This document shows positions 53,430 through 62,516 of a DNA stretch of 64,000 nt, piece by piece. Position 1 is the stretch's first letter, and each line of letters starts with the position of its first letter. Position numbers and translations under genes: made by a program. The DNA is taken from positions 1 through 64,000 of the forward strand of contig JADFYG010000003.1 of assembly GCA_015233155.1 (NCBI GenBank). The letters are read 5' to 3'. The stretch is from Candidatus Rifleibacteriota bacterium. Lineage in GTDB: Bacteria > Muiribacteriota > Ozemobacteria > Ozemobacterales > Ozemobacteraceae. Below the pieces are notes generated by a model that made no database searches, was not told the origin of the DNA, and saw only the letters and a list, made by a program, of their open reading frames with translations.

Positions 53430-55553
53430 ATGTACAGTTGTATCAATAAAAGCTTTTCACAGTTTCGGTTGGTTCGCTTTCTTGCTGGGATTGTTCTCCA
53501 TGTTTTTTTTCTCGTGATTCCGGCATTTGCGCAAGACAGCGTTTTTCCCAACCAAATACTGATTGATCAGTCGAAAATTATAGGACCGCTTCCAACTGTT
53601 TTCGTTCCGGGAATGCTGGCTTGTTCAGAACCACCGACATATCCGGTAATTCAGGAATTGAAGCGGATTAATAAGTCCCCGAATTGGCGGATCAATCCGG
53701 GAATTGGCGGTCTGGATTCCCTGTCGGCTGAGCCTAGTTCAGAAGAAGAGTGGACGCGTTGGGAAGAGAGTCTGAAATCGAGTTGCAACAAACTCAAACA
53801 GGACTACCCGGGGAAAATAACTTTTTCCATCGCCCTGATGCCTGAATGGTTGTCAAAATACCCTGAGGAAAAAACACAGTTTGGAGATGGCCCATGGTTT
53901 ATCAAAAGTCGCTTTTCCCCGCCGTCGGATCTGGGAAAATGGGCCGAAATAATGAAACGAATCGTGAAAATTCACCGTCAATGCGGAATAGAGGCTGATT
54001 ACATTGTCTGGGATGAGCCGGACTGGATGTTTTATGGAACTGAAGAAGAGTATTTATCATTGTATAAAGCCACCGCGACAGCTATCAAGGAAGTCGACCC
54101 TTCGATAAAGGTCGGCGCACTTGGTGTGTCAGGATGGGATGGCAAGCGAAGGATTATTCCGGGCAAGCCTGATGATTTCTCACCTTATGATCATAATATG
54201 GTGAAGGGATTCATTGATTTTATCGGAAAAAACCCTGATGTTCCTGTTGATTTCATAGATTGGCACTTTTCCAGTCCGAGTTCGATAGCGTCAGAGGTTA
54301 CTCAGACTATGGCCTGGATAAACGCAGCCTGGCCTGAAGCAAAGAAAAAATCCATTTATTTCACGATCGGTGAGGGAGTTTTTTCAAGCAAAAAAGAGTG
54401 CGAATTATCCGAGAAGGCCGCGTCCTATCTGATAGCCCAGTATATTCGGTATGCTCAGGCGGGAATAACTTCATATTGGGCCACCAGTCTGTTTGACCAA
54501 AGCGGCTGGACAAGCGGCGACTGGAGAAATGTCGGTTTTTTTTCGAGTCAGACCAGGCGTGGCGAGGGAGTGATAAAAGCCAAATGGAATGCAATGAAGC
54601 TTTTAGCGATGCTTTCCGGGAATCAACTGGGAGTTGATCTGAAAAGTAGTTTTCAAAAAGATTTTCACATTGTAGCAACAAAAGATGAAAAAAGTCTGAG
54701 GGTTTTAGTCTCCCTTCATCCGGAATTCACCGGCCCGGAAGATATACGACGCATTCTTCTGCAAAATGGATACTCGGCGAGTGAATTGAAAATGGCGGTT
54801 GCAAAGGTTTTCCTTCCCGAGAAAAACCGACTTGAAAATCTTCGGGGTGAAGGAAAATATGAGGAGTTCCTCCAACTGCTTATGGATAAATTGGAGGCAT
54901 CGGATTTCCCGGAAAAGTTCAAAAACGATGCGCTGGAAGCTATTCACCAGGTAAGGGTTAACTGGCTCGCATCCGCTTCAACTCCGCAAAAAACGGTCAT
55001 AAAAATTGCAAACCTGAAAGCAGGTGAGTACACCATAAAAAAGTATCTGATAGATCAGAAACACTCAAACCCTTTTCGCTACAATGAAAAAAATGCCGGG
55101 GAGATTACATCCAAAGTTCAGGACGAGTTTGGAAAAGGAAAGATGCTTTGTGAATCCAGGTTGAAAGAGTATCTGAAAGAAAAAAAATACTCCGAGGAAG
55201 ATTATTCTTTAATGAGGACTCAGTTTGATAAAGGTGAGGGTCCGGATAAAATGAGTAATTTTGTCAAATTCATGAAGGAAAACTACAAGGAGTTGGACAG
55301 GTTTAAAAAATCCGGTGGATCAGTTGAAGAGATCAAAAACGAGATTAAGTCTGCAATTGAAGTATTCAAGAAGACAATGCAGGGTTTTCTTTCCGAAACT
55401 TTTTATCCGGCCATTGATGGGATAAATCAACTTCCGGGGATCGCTCTTGAAACGGTAACCGATAAAAAGACATTGATAGGAAATGATGGGCTTTACCAGG
55501 AGGAATGCACCATAGAGCCGTATTCGGTTTTGATGCTGGAAATATCAGAATAG
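53430..55553 (+). CDS. Secreted GH39-like glycoside hydrolase with helical insert
   Basis: A 707-residue protein with a signal peptide ending FAQDS near residue 35. A clan-A TIM barrel follows, recalling GH39 xylosidase/iduronidase enzymes: VWDEPDWMFYGTEEEYLSLYKATATAIKEVDPSIKVG, with the acid/base Glu near residue 195 (WDEP in place of WNEP), and the nucleophile region FTIGEGVF near residue 313. The C-terminal beta domain has YLIDQKHSNPF but is interrupted by about 100 residues of charged helix (about 560-660). The ATG at 53430 follows AGGGGG. The substrate is unknown. Confidence 0.72.
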   Translation: MYSCINKSFSQFRLVRFLAGIVLHVFFLVIPAFAQDSVFPNQILIDQSKIIGPLPTVFVPGMLACSEPPTYPVIQELKRINKSPNWRINPGIGGLDSLSAEPSSEEEWTRWEESLKSSCNKLKQDYPGKITFSIALMPEWLSKYPEEKTQFGDGPWFIKSRFSPPSDLGKWAEIMKRIVKIHRQCGIEADYIVWDEPDWMFYGTEEEYLSLYKATATAIKEVDPSIKVGALGVSGWDGKRRIIPGKPDDFSPYDHNMVKGFIDFIGKNPDVPVDFIDWHFSSPSSIASEVTQTMAWINAAWPEAKKKSIYFTIGEGVFSSKKECELSEKAASYLIAQYIRYAQAGITSYWATSLFDQSGWTSGDWRNVGFFSSQTRRGEGVIKAKWNAMKLLAMLSGNQLGVDLKSSFQKDFHIVATKDEKSLRVLVSLHPEFTGPEDIRRILLQNGYSASELKMAVAKVFLPEKNRLENLRGEGKYEEFLQLLMDKLEASDFPEKFKNDALEAIHQVRVNWLASASTPQKTVIKIANLKAGEYTIKKYLIDQKHSNPFRYNEKNAGEITSKVQDEFGKGKMLCESRLKEYLKEKKYSEEDYSLMRTQFDKGEGPDKMSNFVKFMKENYKELDRFKKSGGSVEEIKNEIKSAIEVFKKTMQGFLSETFYPAIDGINQLPGIALETVTDKKTLIGNDGLYQEECTIEPYSVLMLEISE

Positions 55554-55576
55554 GTGATAGATAAAATGAGCGGAAA

Positions 55577-55606
55577 TAAAAAATGTGTCGCGTTAAGCGA
55601 CACATT
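55577..55606 (-). terminator. Terminator-like hairpin reading leftward
   Basis: AATGTGTCGC and GCGACACATT pair around GTTAA. The T run lies on the minus strand, so it would stop leftward transcripts. A candidate short gene end on that strand lies at 55616. Confidence 0.6.
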
Positions 55607-55825
55607 GAAAGGGAGTTAGGGACATTGGTGTTGGCTCTCAGAGCGAATCCGCGTCCAGTCGGCCGTCGGAAACGTCTTTGAACTTCCACAAGGAATATCG
55701 GCATCGCCCAAATCATTATTTAGCTCTTTTTTTACATTGAAGAAAAATAAACTCCCGGTAAGGACAAATCGAACGCGTGACGATAAGAAGTTATGAATGA
55801 CGCAACACAGCCCGGGAGGCAACGA

Positions 55826-56044
55826 ATGAAAGAAGACAGTTTGATGACAATCCCCGAGTTGATGAAGTTCCTGCAGGTCAAGAGGAATACCATCTATACA
55901 CTGCGCCGCATGGGTCTTCCAACGGTGAAGATCGGACGCTCCGTGCGTTTTAAGACTGACAGCATTCTGAAATGGCTCGGCGATCGCGAGCACTCCGAAA
56001 GGTCAGCAACCGCCTATGGGCATGACAGTTCACATCTTCTTTAA
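55826..56044 (+). CDS. Excisionase-type helix-turn-helix protein
   Basis: A 72-residue protein with a winged HTH of the excisionase/MerR-like HTH_17 family: MTIPELMKFLQVKRNTIYTLRRMGLPTVKIGRSVRFKTDSILKWL. Such proteins bind DNA as accessory or excisionase factors. GGGAGG precedes the ATG at 55826 by about six bases. No integrase is seen nearby, so it need not be phage-derived. A short membrane-protein frame follows 15 bases later. Confidence 0.8.
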   Translation: MKEDSLMTIPELMKFLQVKRNTIYTLRRMGLPTVKIGRSVRFKTDSILKWLGDREHSERSATAYGHDSSHLL

Positions 56045-56059
56045 AACGGAAATTCACTG

Positions 56060-56260
56060 ATGGATGCCTCTTTTCGGGAGATCTTCCTGTTGTTCGCTTT
56101 TTCTCTTGTCATGGGGACAATGTTCAGCAGAACCTTCGTTGAACTTGTAGAAGCGTGGTGTGAGGCACACGGGGATAAGGGTCACCGTGCGCCTGGCTGG
56201 CGCAGTCTGGGCGGGTCGCCTAATCGGAGTGGTCGGCAGCGAAATAAGCGCTTTCGTTAG
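56060..56260 (+). CDS. Small hypothetical membrane protein
   Basis: A 66-residue open frame with one membrane helix (EIFLLFAFSLVMGTMF, residues 7-22) and an Arg/Gly-rich tail. Family not recognised. It follows the HTH gene by 15 bases with only a weak GGAAA before its ATG, so it may not be translated. A different frame (56160-56366) is also open but has no supporting signal. Confidence 0.4.
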   Translation: MDASFREIFLLFAFSLVMGTMFSRTFVELVEAWCEAHGDKGHRAPGWRSLGGSPNRSGRQRNKRFR

Positions 56261-56268
56261 TTTCGAAC

Positions 56269-57597
56269 TTATTTTCGCGGCTTCAACTCTGGATGAGAAT
56301 AATCCGGTTTTGCGGAAAATAATTCAGGTGAGTTATTATATAAACGATTTCCTGCCGCCTGTATAAATCTGGACTGGAGTTGTCTGTTCGCCAGCAGCCA
56401 TTTGACCGGTGGCAGGTTAAAGATTATTTCCAATACCCTTCGTAAAACTCCATAATGCCATAACTGATAATTATCAAAAATCAAATTCTGTAGTGTCCCT
56501 GAATCAATAGCCGCTAAAACATAACGTTCAAAACTGTCTTTTGGAACAAACTTAGTTTCTCTTCTGCGCTCAATTTTTATGCAATTTTTTGGACAAAATC
56601 TGCTGCACACGCCACATCCTATGCATTTTTCAAAATCTATTTTAGCGTAAGTTACAGGAAACTCAACCCCATCTTTTACAAGTGAAATAGCATTACATGG
56701 ACATTTTTTAACACAAATACCACAACTCGAACATTGCTTAATATCATTTAATGCAAACCAGTTTGTTTCAATTCTTGGATTAAATCCAAGTTTTTTGTAA
56801 GCCAAAAGCGCTTCGCAACAACAACCACAACAATTGCATATCCAGGAAACATTGTCCTGGGTATTGTTTCCGATTTGAACCAGACCTTCGTCGCGACATT
56901 TTTTTAATATTTCCAGCGACTCAGATTTTGAAGAGGGCTTCGCAATATTATGTTCCGAAAGTGATTTGCCCACTTCATTAAATGACATGCACACATTCAT
57001 TGAATGTCCGCAGGATTTGCCAAGGTGCTCCATTTTGTGACGGCAATAACATATTCCCACCGCCCAAAAACTGGACTTTTCTATGACTAAAGTTGCTCTT
57101 TCATAATCCAGTATCTGATCTACATCCTTGTGTTGTATCGTATCCTCATGGATAAAAGTCCTGACGGGATTAGGATTCAGTTCGAATATTCTTTTTCCAA
57201 ATTCATTTTCCTGATTTATGTATTGATGGTAAAGTTTGGCAAGCAACTGCTTGTCAAACTTCATGCCCATTTTCATCAATGAGAATTCAAAAAAGCCTGC
57301 CATTGTAGGGGCAAGAACATACACAGTTTTATCTTTGACTTTCAGGTCGAGGATGATTCCCTTGTCCGTCAGTCCGTCCAGGACCTGTGCCGTCTCTGAT
57401 AATGACAGTTTCCAGAATTTTGACGCTTGTTCAAGGCGAAAGGGAAAAATAGGAAGCACAGATACATATTCCGCCTCTTTTTCAGTAAACAAGTGCTCGA
57501 GAATTCTGAATAAAGCGTCGGATTCGGGCGCTCCTTGCGGCGATTTATCCAGGCGATGCTGCAATTTGATATAGGATTTTGAGGTAATATGGGCCAT
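56269..57597 (-). CDS. Iron-sulfur (ferredoxin-like) protein with N-terminal helical domain
   Basis: A 442-residue protein. Residues about 30-105 look like a winged-helix domain. A cysteine-rich middle region has GICYCRHK, GKSCGHSMNVCM and WICNCCGCCCE, probably an Fe-S or metal site. Near residues 290-345 are two 4Fe-4S clusters: CSSCGICVKKCPCNAI and CIGCGVCSRFCPKNCI. The C-terminal about 100 residues are helical. Such proteins pass electrons, but the partner is unknown. ATG 57597 is used; a TTG lies at 57606. Codon usage looks more A/T-rich than its neighbours, which may hint at transfer. Confidence 0.82.
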   Translation of the reverse strand: MAHITSKSYIKLQHRLDKSPQGAPESDALFRILEHLFTEKEAEYVSVLPIFPFRLEQASKFWKLSLSETAQVLDGLTDKGIILDLKVKDKTVYVLAPTMAGFFEFSLMKMGMKFDKQLLAKLYHQYINQENEFGKRIFELNPNPVRTFIHEDTIQHKDVDQILDYERATLVIEKSSFWAVGICYCRHKMEHLGKSCGHSMNVCMSFNEVGKSLSEHNIAKPSSKSESLEILKKCRDEGLVQIGNNTQDNVSWICNCCGCCCEALLAYKKLGFNPRIETNWFALNDIKQCSSCGICVKKCPCNAISLVKDGVEFPVTYAKIDFEKCIGCGVCSRFCPKNCIKIERRRETKFVPKDSFERYVLAAIDSGTLQNLIFDNYQLWHYGVLRRVLEIIFNLPPVKWLLANRQLQSRFIQAAGNRLYNNSPELFSAKPDYSHPELKPRK

Positions 57598-57674
57598 ACA
57601 TCGCAAGTCTACAGAATTCGCCTGCGCACGGCAACTTTATTCGACGATTATATATCCGGGGTATTAAGAAACTA

Positions 57675-59282
57675 CTATTTACTTTTCAGGTGAAAACTGC
57701 CGTCCCACTTTTCACCGGGCGGTTCCAGACTAAATGCCCGACATCGATCGATATAGGTTTTTGCCGGACCATCGTCGGGCCGGAGGGCAAGCACCTGAGT
57801 GAAACTTGCGATAGCATCTTCCCAGGAACGCGCAAGATACTGCTCTATTCCTTTCTCGTAGGCAGGCAGTATGACGCGCCAGATCTTGTCATCGATGCCA
57901 AGTAAGCCTATAAGCTCGAAAACGCGAATCGGTTTTTCTTTTCCCTTCACGGCCAAAAAATCAAGGAAGCGCGTTCGAATATCAGTTCCCGCTATGGCAT
58001 CACGAGTCGACTCCGCGATCATCATCAGGGTTCCATAGGCCTTGTTGGCACCTTCAAGACGTGACGCAAGGTTTACGCCGTCTCCCATGCAGGTGAAATT
58101 CATCTGATGTATTTCGCTTCCGATGAAACCAACTACGCAGTCCGCCGTGTTGATCCCGGCACGCATGGATACATCGGGCAGTCCGCGCTCCTTCCACCGC
58201 TTGCGCAGTTCGACCAGCCGCTGTTGCATCGCGATGGCGCAGCGGCAAGCGGCAATCGCATGGTCCGGGCGTTCCGCCGGAAAATTCCAGAATCCCATCA
58301 GGGCGTCGCCGATATATTTGTCAAGGGTGCCGTTGTATTCGAACAGAATAGAAGTCATTTCACCAAGATACTCGTTCATAAGCATCACGAGACCTTCCGG
58401 CGTCATGGCTTCGGATATCGAAGTGAAGCCGGCAAGGTCCGTAAAAATGACAGAGAGAGTTCGCTTTTCGCCTCCCGGCTTTACCGAATCCGGATTTTGC
58501 AGCATCTGATCAACCATTGCCGCCGATACGAATCTTCCGAAGGTGAAGCGGGCAACTTTCTCGCGCTCGCGGGACTCGGCATAAGCAGAATAACCACGCG
58601 CGGAAGCAAATGTTCCGAGTGAGATAACAGGCAGGGCAAAGGGCAAAAGCAGACCAGCTTTGAAGAGGGCAAGCGAACAACCTATCCACGAGGTTCCGAA
58701 AACAGCGACTACGGCCACGGCTCGAAGGGCCCCAATGCGGGTGAACAACCAGTCTGATATTAACAACAGTGGTAAGAGAAGCAGTAAGATTCTAAGTGGC
58801 CAGGTATCAGGAGCGGCATCAGGGTGGAAAAAGAGGGGTCGCAGGAAACTGCCTTCGTCCAGTGTCCAGACCAAATGCGCGTGCAGGTTGACTCCCGGCA
58901 TCTGTCGATATTCTCCGCGCAGAAAATTCACAGGAGTTCTCACGAAATCCTGATCTTCGGCCAAACTTGTGCCGACAAACGCAACGCGCCCACGCACCGT
59001 GGATGCGACCCGATCAATACGACCGCGGCGCGCTCCATCGAACGCCAATACTTCGCATTCCCCGTTTGGAAGGCTTATCGAGGCATGATTGCCGCCGATT
59101 ACGCCTGGAATATGACTATCCTGCGCTGTCCGGGCTAACGATATCTCGCGCGTTTCACCTGTCGCAGTAAAAAAAACAAGCCGGGTATCGGAAGAAACGT
59201 TATCAACCTTATAGTTGAAGACACTTTCTCCAAGTGGTTCTACTATTTCCGGGGGGGGGGGCCGGTAGCTCGCAGATATCAT
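57675..59282 (-). CDS. Adenylate cyclase, C-terminal part of a split CHASE2-cyclase
   Basis: The reading frame after a C11 tract. It completes the CHASE2 domain (GRVAFVGTSLAEDQDFVRTPVN, MPGVNLHAHLVW), then three membrane helices (about 165-245) and a class III nucleotide cyclase domain. VIFTDLAGFTSISE supplies the metal-binding Asp, YIGDALMGFW the second Asp, and GDGVNLASRLE the catalytic part. TPR-like sequence ends the chain. The ATG at 59282 is a chance start in the frame; with ten instead of eleven C, this is one continuous gene with the upstream frame (59209-61119). As given, the cyclase would need slippage or its own start. Confidence 0.85.
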   Translation of the reverse strand: MISASYRPPPPEIVEPLGESVFNYKVDNVSSDTRLVFFTATGETREISLARTAQDSHIPGVIGGNHASISLPNGECEVLAFDGARRGRIDRVASTVRGRVAFVGTSLAEDQDFVRTPVNFLRGEYRQMPGVNLHAHLVWTLDEGSFLRPLFFHPDAAPDTWPLRILLLLLPLLLISDWLFTRIGALRAVAVVAVFGTSWIGCSLALFKAGLLLPFALPVISLGTFASARGYSAYAESREREKVARFTFGRFVSAAMVDQMLQNPDSVKPGGEKRTLSVIFTDLAGFTSISEAMTPEGLVMLMNEYLGEMTSILFEYNGTLDKYIGDALMGFWNFPAERPDHAIAACRCAIAMQQRLVELRKRWKERGLPDVSMRAGINTADCVVGFIGSEIHQMNFTCMGDGVNLASRLEGANKAYGTLMMIAESTRDAIAGTDIRTRFLDFLAVKGKEKPIRVFELIGLLGIDDKIWRVILPAYEKGIEQYLARSWEDAIASFTQVLALRPDDGPAKTYIDRCRAFSLEPPGEKWDGSFHLKSK

Positions 59283-61119
59283 TTTCTACAAGATCGAATT
59301 CGACTGGACGCGTGTCTGATGTAGTTCCGTAAGATCTTGTAGCGCGCATTCTCGCTCCGAGCGCCGGGCCGAGGCCGCTGATAAGATAGCTGCCCTTTCC
59401 CGGATCGACAGATGCGACGGCGCGAAATTTTGAGTCCCAGGCGTGAACTGTTTCGGTCAGCGCAACTCTTTTGTTTATTACGGGAACTCCTGAGGCGGTC
59501 ACCCGGAAGGGGAATGATGACGCCACTTCAATCTTTGTATCCTCGTTGAGCACAGTTGTGTCAAATCCGGGCTGGTAGCAGGGCAAGGGAAGGGCACCGG
59601 CGGACGCTGTCCGACCGACCCAGACGCCGTCTGCCTCGACGACCAGACGGCGAGGCTCCGACGATGGGAGCAACGGTCCTCCGACAGACAGATCCATTGG
59701 AAGAAATCTGGCTGGAGGAAGCTGTATCGGCTCGGTTCCGACGAAAACATTCGACAGTAATACCAAGCGCTGCAGGCTATCTTTATGGTATTTGCGAATT
59801 TCGACCGTGTATGTTCCGATGTGGAGGTGTTCCAGGTGATATATTCCGCCGACATCAGCAGTCGTGCTTGCCCAGTATGGCCCGTCCAGGTGGCGACACC
59901 AGACTTCAGTTCCGGAGGCCGGCATACCATCGAAGTTGCTTGCTTTACCGCTTAACGTGCCTGATCCCGGGTCTGCAAAAGAAAATACAAGCCGGGAAAA
60001 CATTTGATCGATGTCCGGTTGAATCTCGATAAGATCATTTCCGGCGCGTGTTTCTCCAAAAGCCAGGGCGCCGAGAGAAACCACTGGTATACCGTCACCC
60101 TTGCTCAATCCCGATGTTCGCATAAAAGGCAGTCGAAGCATTGGACGATCAAAATCGCCAAACCATGGAATCTCGCGCAAAGGTAGATCAAGACGGGTTC
60201 GAAGAGGTATTCGCGTAAGATCGGTTGTTTGAGCGCACTCCAGCCATTTGCGACGAATCGCGGGGCTCTTCTCACGGCAGGCGCGAAGAGCGGTGGCGAT
60301 AACCTCCCGACGACGAATAATCTGGTTCAGACCAGAATGATTCAAACCTATGAATGGACGCGGAGCAGCAGCAAATGCCGATTCCAGCCACGTTGCCACT
60401 GAAGCCGGGAAACCGGGATCGTCTCCGGATGAGAAATCCGGCTCTGAAAGCGATTCCCAGTCGTGCGTCGGAATGTTCGAAACAAGACCGAAAAGCCAGG
60501 TTGCGAAGCCAAGCGAGGGTCGAAATTCGTCAACACCATCCGGATGAAAGGCCAGGGGCATAGATCGCACTGTGGCGTCATTATCGGGCATGCAGTTGAT
60601 CAATCCTCGATCGGCGGCTTCTCCGACAAGCTGTTCATACAAACTAATGGGTGGTGGAGGACGTATGGCATGTTCATCCGTGGAGTCAACAGTTGCAATA
60701 CCGCCAATACCGATTTTCTGTGTGCGCTGTTGGAAACGCTCAGCGACTATGGTTCCAGGGCAGGCGCGAAACGCCTTTGCGAGAGCTGTGTCATCGATTT
60801 CGTTCTTTGCCTGATCGTAGACGAAATCTATTCCAATTGCCCGGGCACCTGCTGATGCAAGTCGCTCCAGAGCTCGGGCCGTAGCGGAACGACCCGGCTC
60901 ACCGCCTGCAGCATCTATAAGTCTTTGATCACGGGCGGCAATCACAGGAGCAGCAACATGCGACATCTTTGGCATGAAAACGAAAAATAGATCCAGTGCC
61001 TTGTTTTCGCCGTATAGCGCTAGCTGTGCCGGAACACCCGGAATGCATGCGCCCAGCAGAATAATTATCGGGAGCCACAACGACACGCTTCGCAATCTAT
61101 TTTTCAAAAAAGCATACAT
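59209..61119 (-). CDS. CHASE2 sensor, N-terminal part of a split CHASE2-cyclase
   Basis: Residues about 10-35 are a membrane anchor (SVSLWLPIIILLGACIPG). The CHASE2 sensor follows with IDAAGGEPGRSATARALERLASAGARAIGIDFVYDQ. A beta-sandwich insert resembling carboxypeptidase regulatory-like domains lies near residues 405-450 (GTLSGKASNFDGMPASGTEV). The CHASE2 domain is therefore interrupted, and it is completed only in the next frame. The frame reads ELPAPPP into the C11 tract and then ends in an unrelated 17-residue tail. ATG 61119 is used; TTG 61143 is possible. Confidence 0.82.
   Translation of the reverse strand: MYAFLKNRLRSVSLWLPIIILLGACIPGVPAQLALYGENKALDLFFVFMPKMSHVAAPVIAARDQRLIDAAGGEPGRSATARALERLASAGARAIGIDFVYDQAKNEIDDTALAKAFRACPGTIVAERFQQRTQKIGIGGIATVDSTDEHAIRPPPPISLYEQLVGEAADRGLINCMPDNDATVRSMPLAFHPDGVDEFRPSLGFATWLFGLVSNIPTHDWESLSEPDFSSGDDPGFPASVATWLESAFAAAPRPFIGLNHSGLNQIIRRREVIATALRACREKSPAIRRKWLECAQTTDLTRIPLRTRLDLPLREIPWFGDFDRPMLRLPFMRTSGLSKGDGIPVVSLGALAFGETRAGNDLIEIQPDIDQMFSRLVFSFADPGSGTLSGKASNFDGMPASGTEVWCRHLDGPYWASTTADVGGIYHLEHLHIGTYTVEIRKYHKDSLQRLVLLSNVFVGTEPIQLPPARFLPMDLSVGGPLLPSSEPRRLVVEADGVWVGRTASAGALPLPCYQPGFDTTVLNEDTKIEVASSFPFRVTASGVPVINKRVALTETVHAWDSKFRAVASVDPGKGSYLISGLGPALGARMRATRSYGTTSDTRPVEFDLVENDICELPAPPPGNSRTTWRKCLQL
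59251..59261. other. Homopolymer of 11 G/C at the CHASE2-cyclase frame break
   Basis: Eleven G on the plus strand (C on the coding strand). Removing one C joins both frames so that the protein reads ELPAPPPEIVEPLGES. Such tracts are prone to slippage in cells and to sequencing errors. Confidence 0.9.
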
Positions 61120-61194
61120 GTCATACAAAGACCCGTTTCTCAAGAATGGGGTGTATTAGAAGATATCCCTAGTAGCATTTATACTTCCCCTCAA

Positions 61195-61647
61195 TTATAT
61201 ACCCTGGAATTTTTGTGCCTGTGTCATCTCCCAGTAGGCAACTGTGCCTGGAACAATGCAAAACAATGGATGGGGGTCCGGACAGGAAGTGGATTCTGCG
61301 TCAGCAAACCATAGCGGAGCACGGAGTTTCAGCTTGGCTTTGAGATGCGCCCACTCGTAATCGAGCTGTCCCTGGGTGACCATGATGGGTTCGACATGCT
61401 GAATCGAGACGAATTTTGTCGAATCGAAGCTGTATCTCCGGCGCTTGGCCTCGGAGTGAACAGCTTGTAAGTAGAACGCAATCGCTTCCAGCGGTGACGG
61501 GCTGTCGCGAAAACGAATCAGTTGGGGATGACGGGTGTAGGCACGTGTCTGTCCCTTAAGAACCGCTTGTGCCAGAAGCGATTCTCTCCATAGTGCTACA
61601 AGTCCTCGAGTGTCCAGGTATTTAGGATGTAATGTCCAAAGCCGCAT
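61195..61647 (-). CDS. Pyrimidine dimer DNA glycosylase-like protein
   Basis: A 150-residue protein matching the Pyr_excise family related to T4 endonuclease V. It begins MRLWTLHPKYLDTRGLVALWRE and contains RAYTRHPQLIRFRD, with the conserved N-terminal residues of the family. T4 endonuclease V cuts DNA at UV-made pyrimidine dimers; this family member may do the same, but direct evidence is absent. It lies between the CHASE2 gene and the toxin-antitoxin genes and appears to be alone. Confidence 0.8.
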   Translation of the reverse strand: MRLWTLHPKYLDTRGLVALWRESLLAQAVLKGQTRAYTRHPQLIRFRDSPSPLEAIAFYLQAVHSEAKRRRYSFDSTKFVSIQHVEPIMVTQGQLDYEWAHLKAKLKLRAPLWFADAESTSCPDPHPLFCIVPGTVAYWEMTQAQKFQGI

Positions 61648-61783
61648 GATTAGTTCTTCCTGCGGGTGATGATCAGACTGTTGTTTATGGTTAACGCCAT
61701 AATTCGGACAATTTTATGGCTGGTATTTTTATCATTGATTAACACATTCCAACGCATCACGGATTTAGGTTCAGCAAATTTAT

Positions 61784-62182
61784 TCACAGATATTTATCTG
61801 GCCTGATTGCGATTGTCGGAAAAGCCTTTAAAATTTCTTTGTCCCAAGTTAGTAGTGGAAGAGCTCTCGATTTGGCGAGAGCGATAAATTCGCAATCATA
61901 GGAAGAGCATTTTGAGGAATGCGCCAATTCCATTACCAATAAAGATGGAGACGGATGCTCAAATCCCTGCATCTTCAATTCAGCCCTTTCAATTATTTCC
62001 ATAGCCTTTGAAAAATCAATGATCTCCCTTCTTAGAAAACCAGCGATTACATTCTTAAATTCAGATCGCCATAATGTTGGAGCAATCCAATTTGTGTCCT
62101 TTAAAAATATTTTCTCAGTTATAATTGAAAAGTCACTTGGAAAATAGAAGTGAATTATGAAATTGGTATCAATTACTATCAT
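61784..62182 (-). CDS. PIN-domain toxin, VapC-like
   Basis: A 132-residue PIN-domain protein. Conserved acids are in IVIDTNFIIH (Asp near residue 4), WRSEFKNV, SSYDCEFIALA and LLTWDKEIL, the four-acid metal site of VapC-type ribonucleases that cut tRNA or rRNA. Its ATG overlaps the antitoxin stop by four bases, the usual antitoxin-first order. Confidence 0.88.
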   Translation of the reverse strand: MIVIDTNFIIHFYFPSDFSIITEKIFLKDTNWIAPTLWRSEFKNVIAGFLRREIIDFSKAMEIIERAELKMQGFEHPSPSLLVMELAHSSKCSSYDCEFIALAKSRALPLLTWDKEILKAFPTIAIRPDKYL

Positions 62183-62418
62183 TCTCTACCAACGCTCTTC
62201 ATTTCGTCGATCATTTCTTGGGTAATCTTGGTCTTTATTAATTTCCTGAACGTTCTTACTTCTTCAAGATATTGGTTGCTATCGACATTACGATAGCCCA
62301 GAAACGATTCAAGGCAAATCAAAATTTCATTATTCAAACTTCGTTTGTTCATTTCAGCACGCTTTTTAAGTTCGACATGCAGGAAATCTGGAATGCTTTT
62401 TAAAGTTATGGTAGACAT
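62179..62418 (-). CDS. Ribbon-helix-helix antitoxin, FitA-like
   Basis: A 79-residue protein beginning MSTITLKSIPDFLHVELKKRAEMNKRSLNNEIL, the pattern of a FitA/ribbon-helix-helix DNA-binding domain, with a C-terminal tail that would wrap the toxin. GGAGG lies five bases before the ATG at 62418. It overlaps the PIN toxin gene. A pair of direct repeats upstream is the likely autoregulatory operator. Confidence 0.87.
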   Translation of the reverse strand: MSTITLKSIPDFLHVELKKRAEMNKRSLNNEILICLESFLGYRNVDSNQYLEEVRTFRKLIKTKITQEMIDEMKSVGRE

Positions 62419-62430
62419 CTGAACCTCCAC

Positions 62431-62451
62431 AACCATATTGGAACCATATTG
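62431..62451 (-). promoter_or_regulatory. Direct-repeat operator of the toxin-antitoxin operon
   Basis: AACCATATTG occurs twice with an 11-base period (62431-62440 and 62442-62451), about one helical turn apart and just upstream of the antitoxin ATG, as expected for ribbon-helix-helix dimers binding side by side. Confidence 0.55.
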
Positions 62452-62516
62452 AATATATTACTGTGAAAATCAACATTAGTCAAAAAAAGCGCAAACCAGC
62501 GAATGCGGTTTCATGG

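Noticed and set aside
56160-56366. Alternative small frame after the HTH gene
   Set aside because: No start signal, and it overlaps the end of the ferredoxin-like gene on the other strand.
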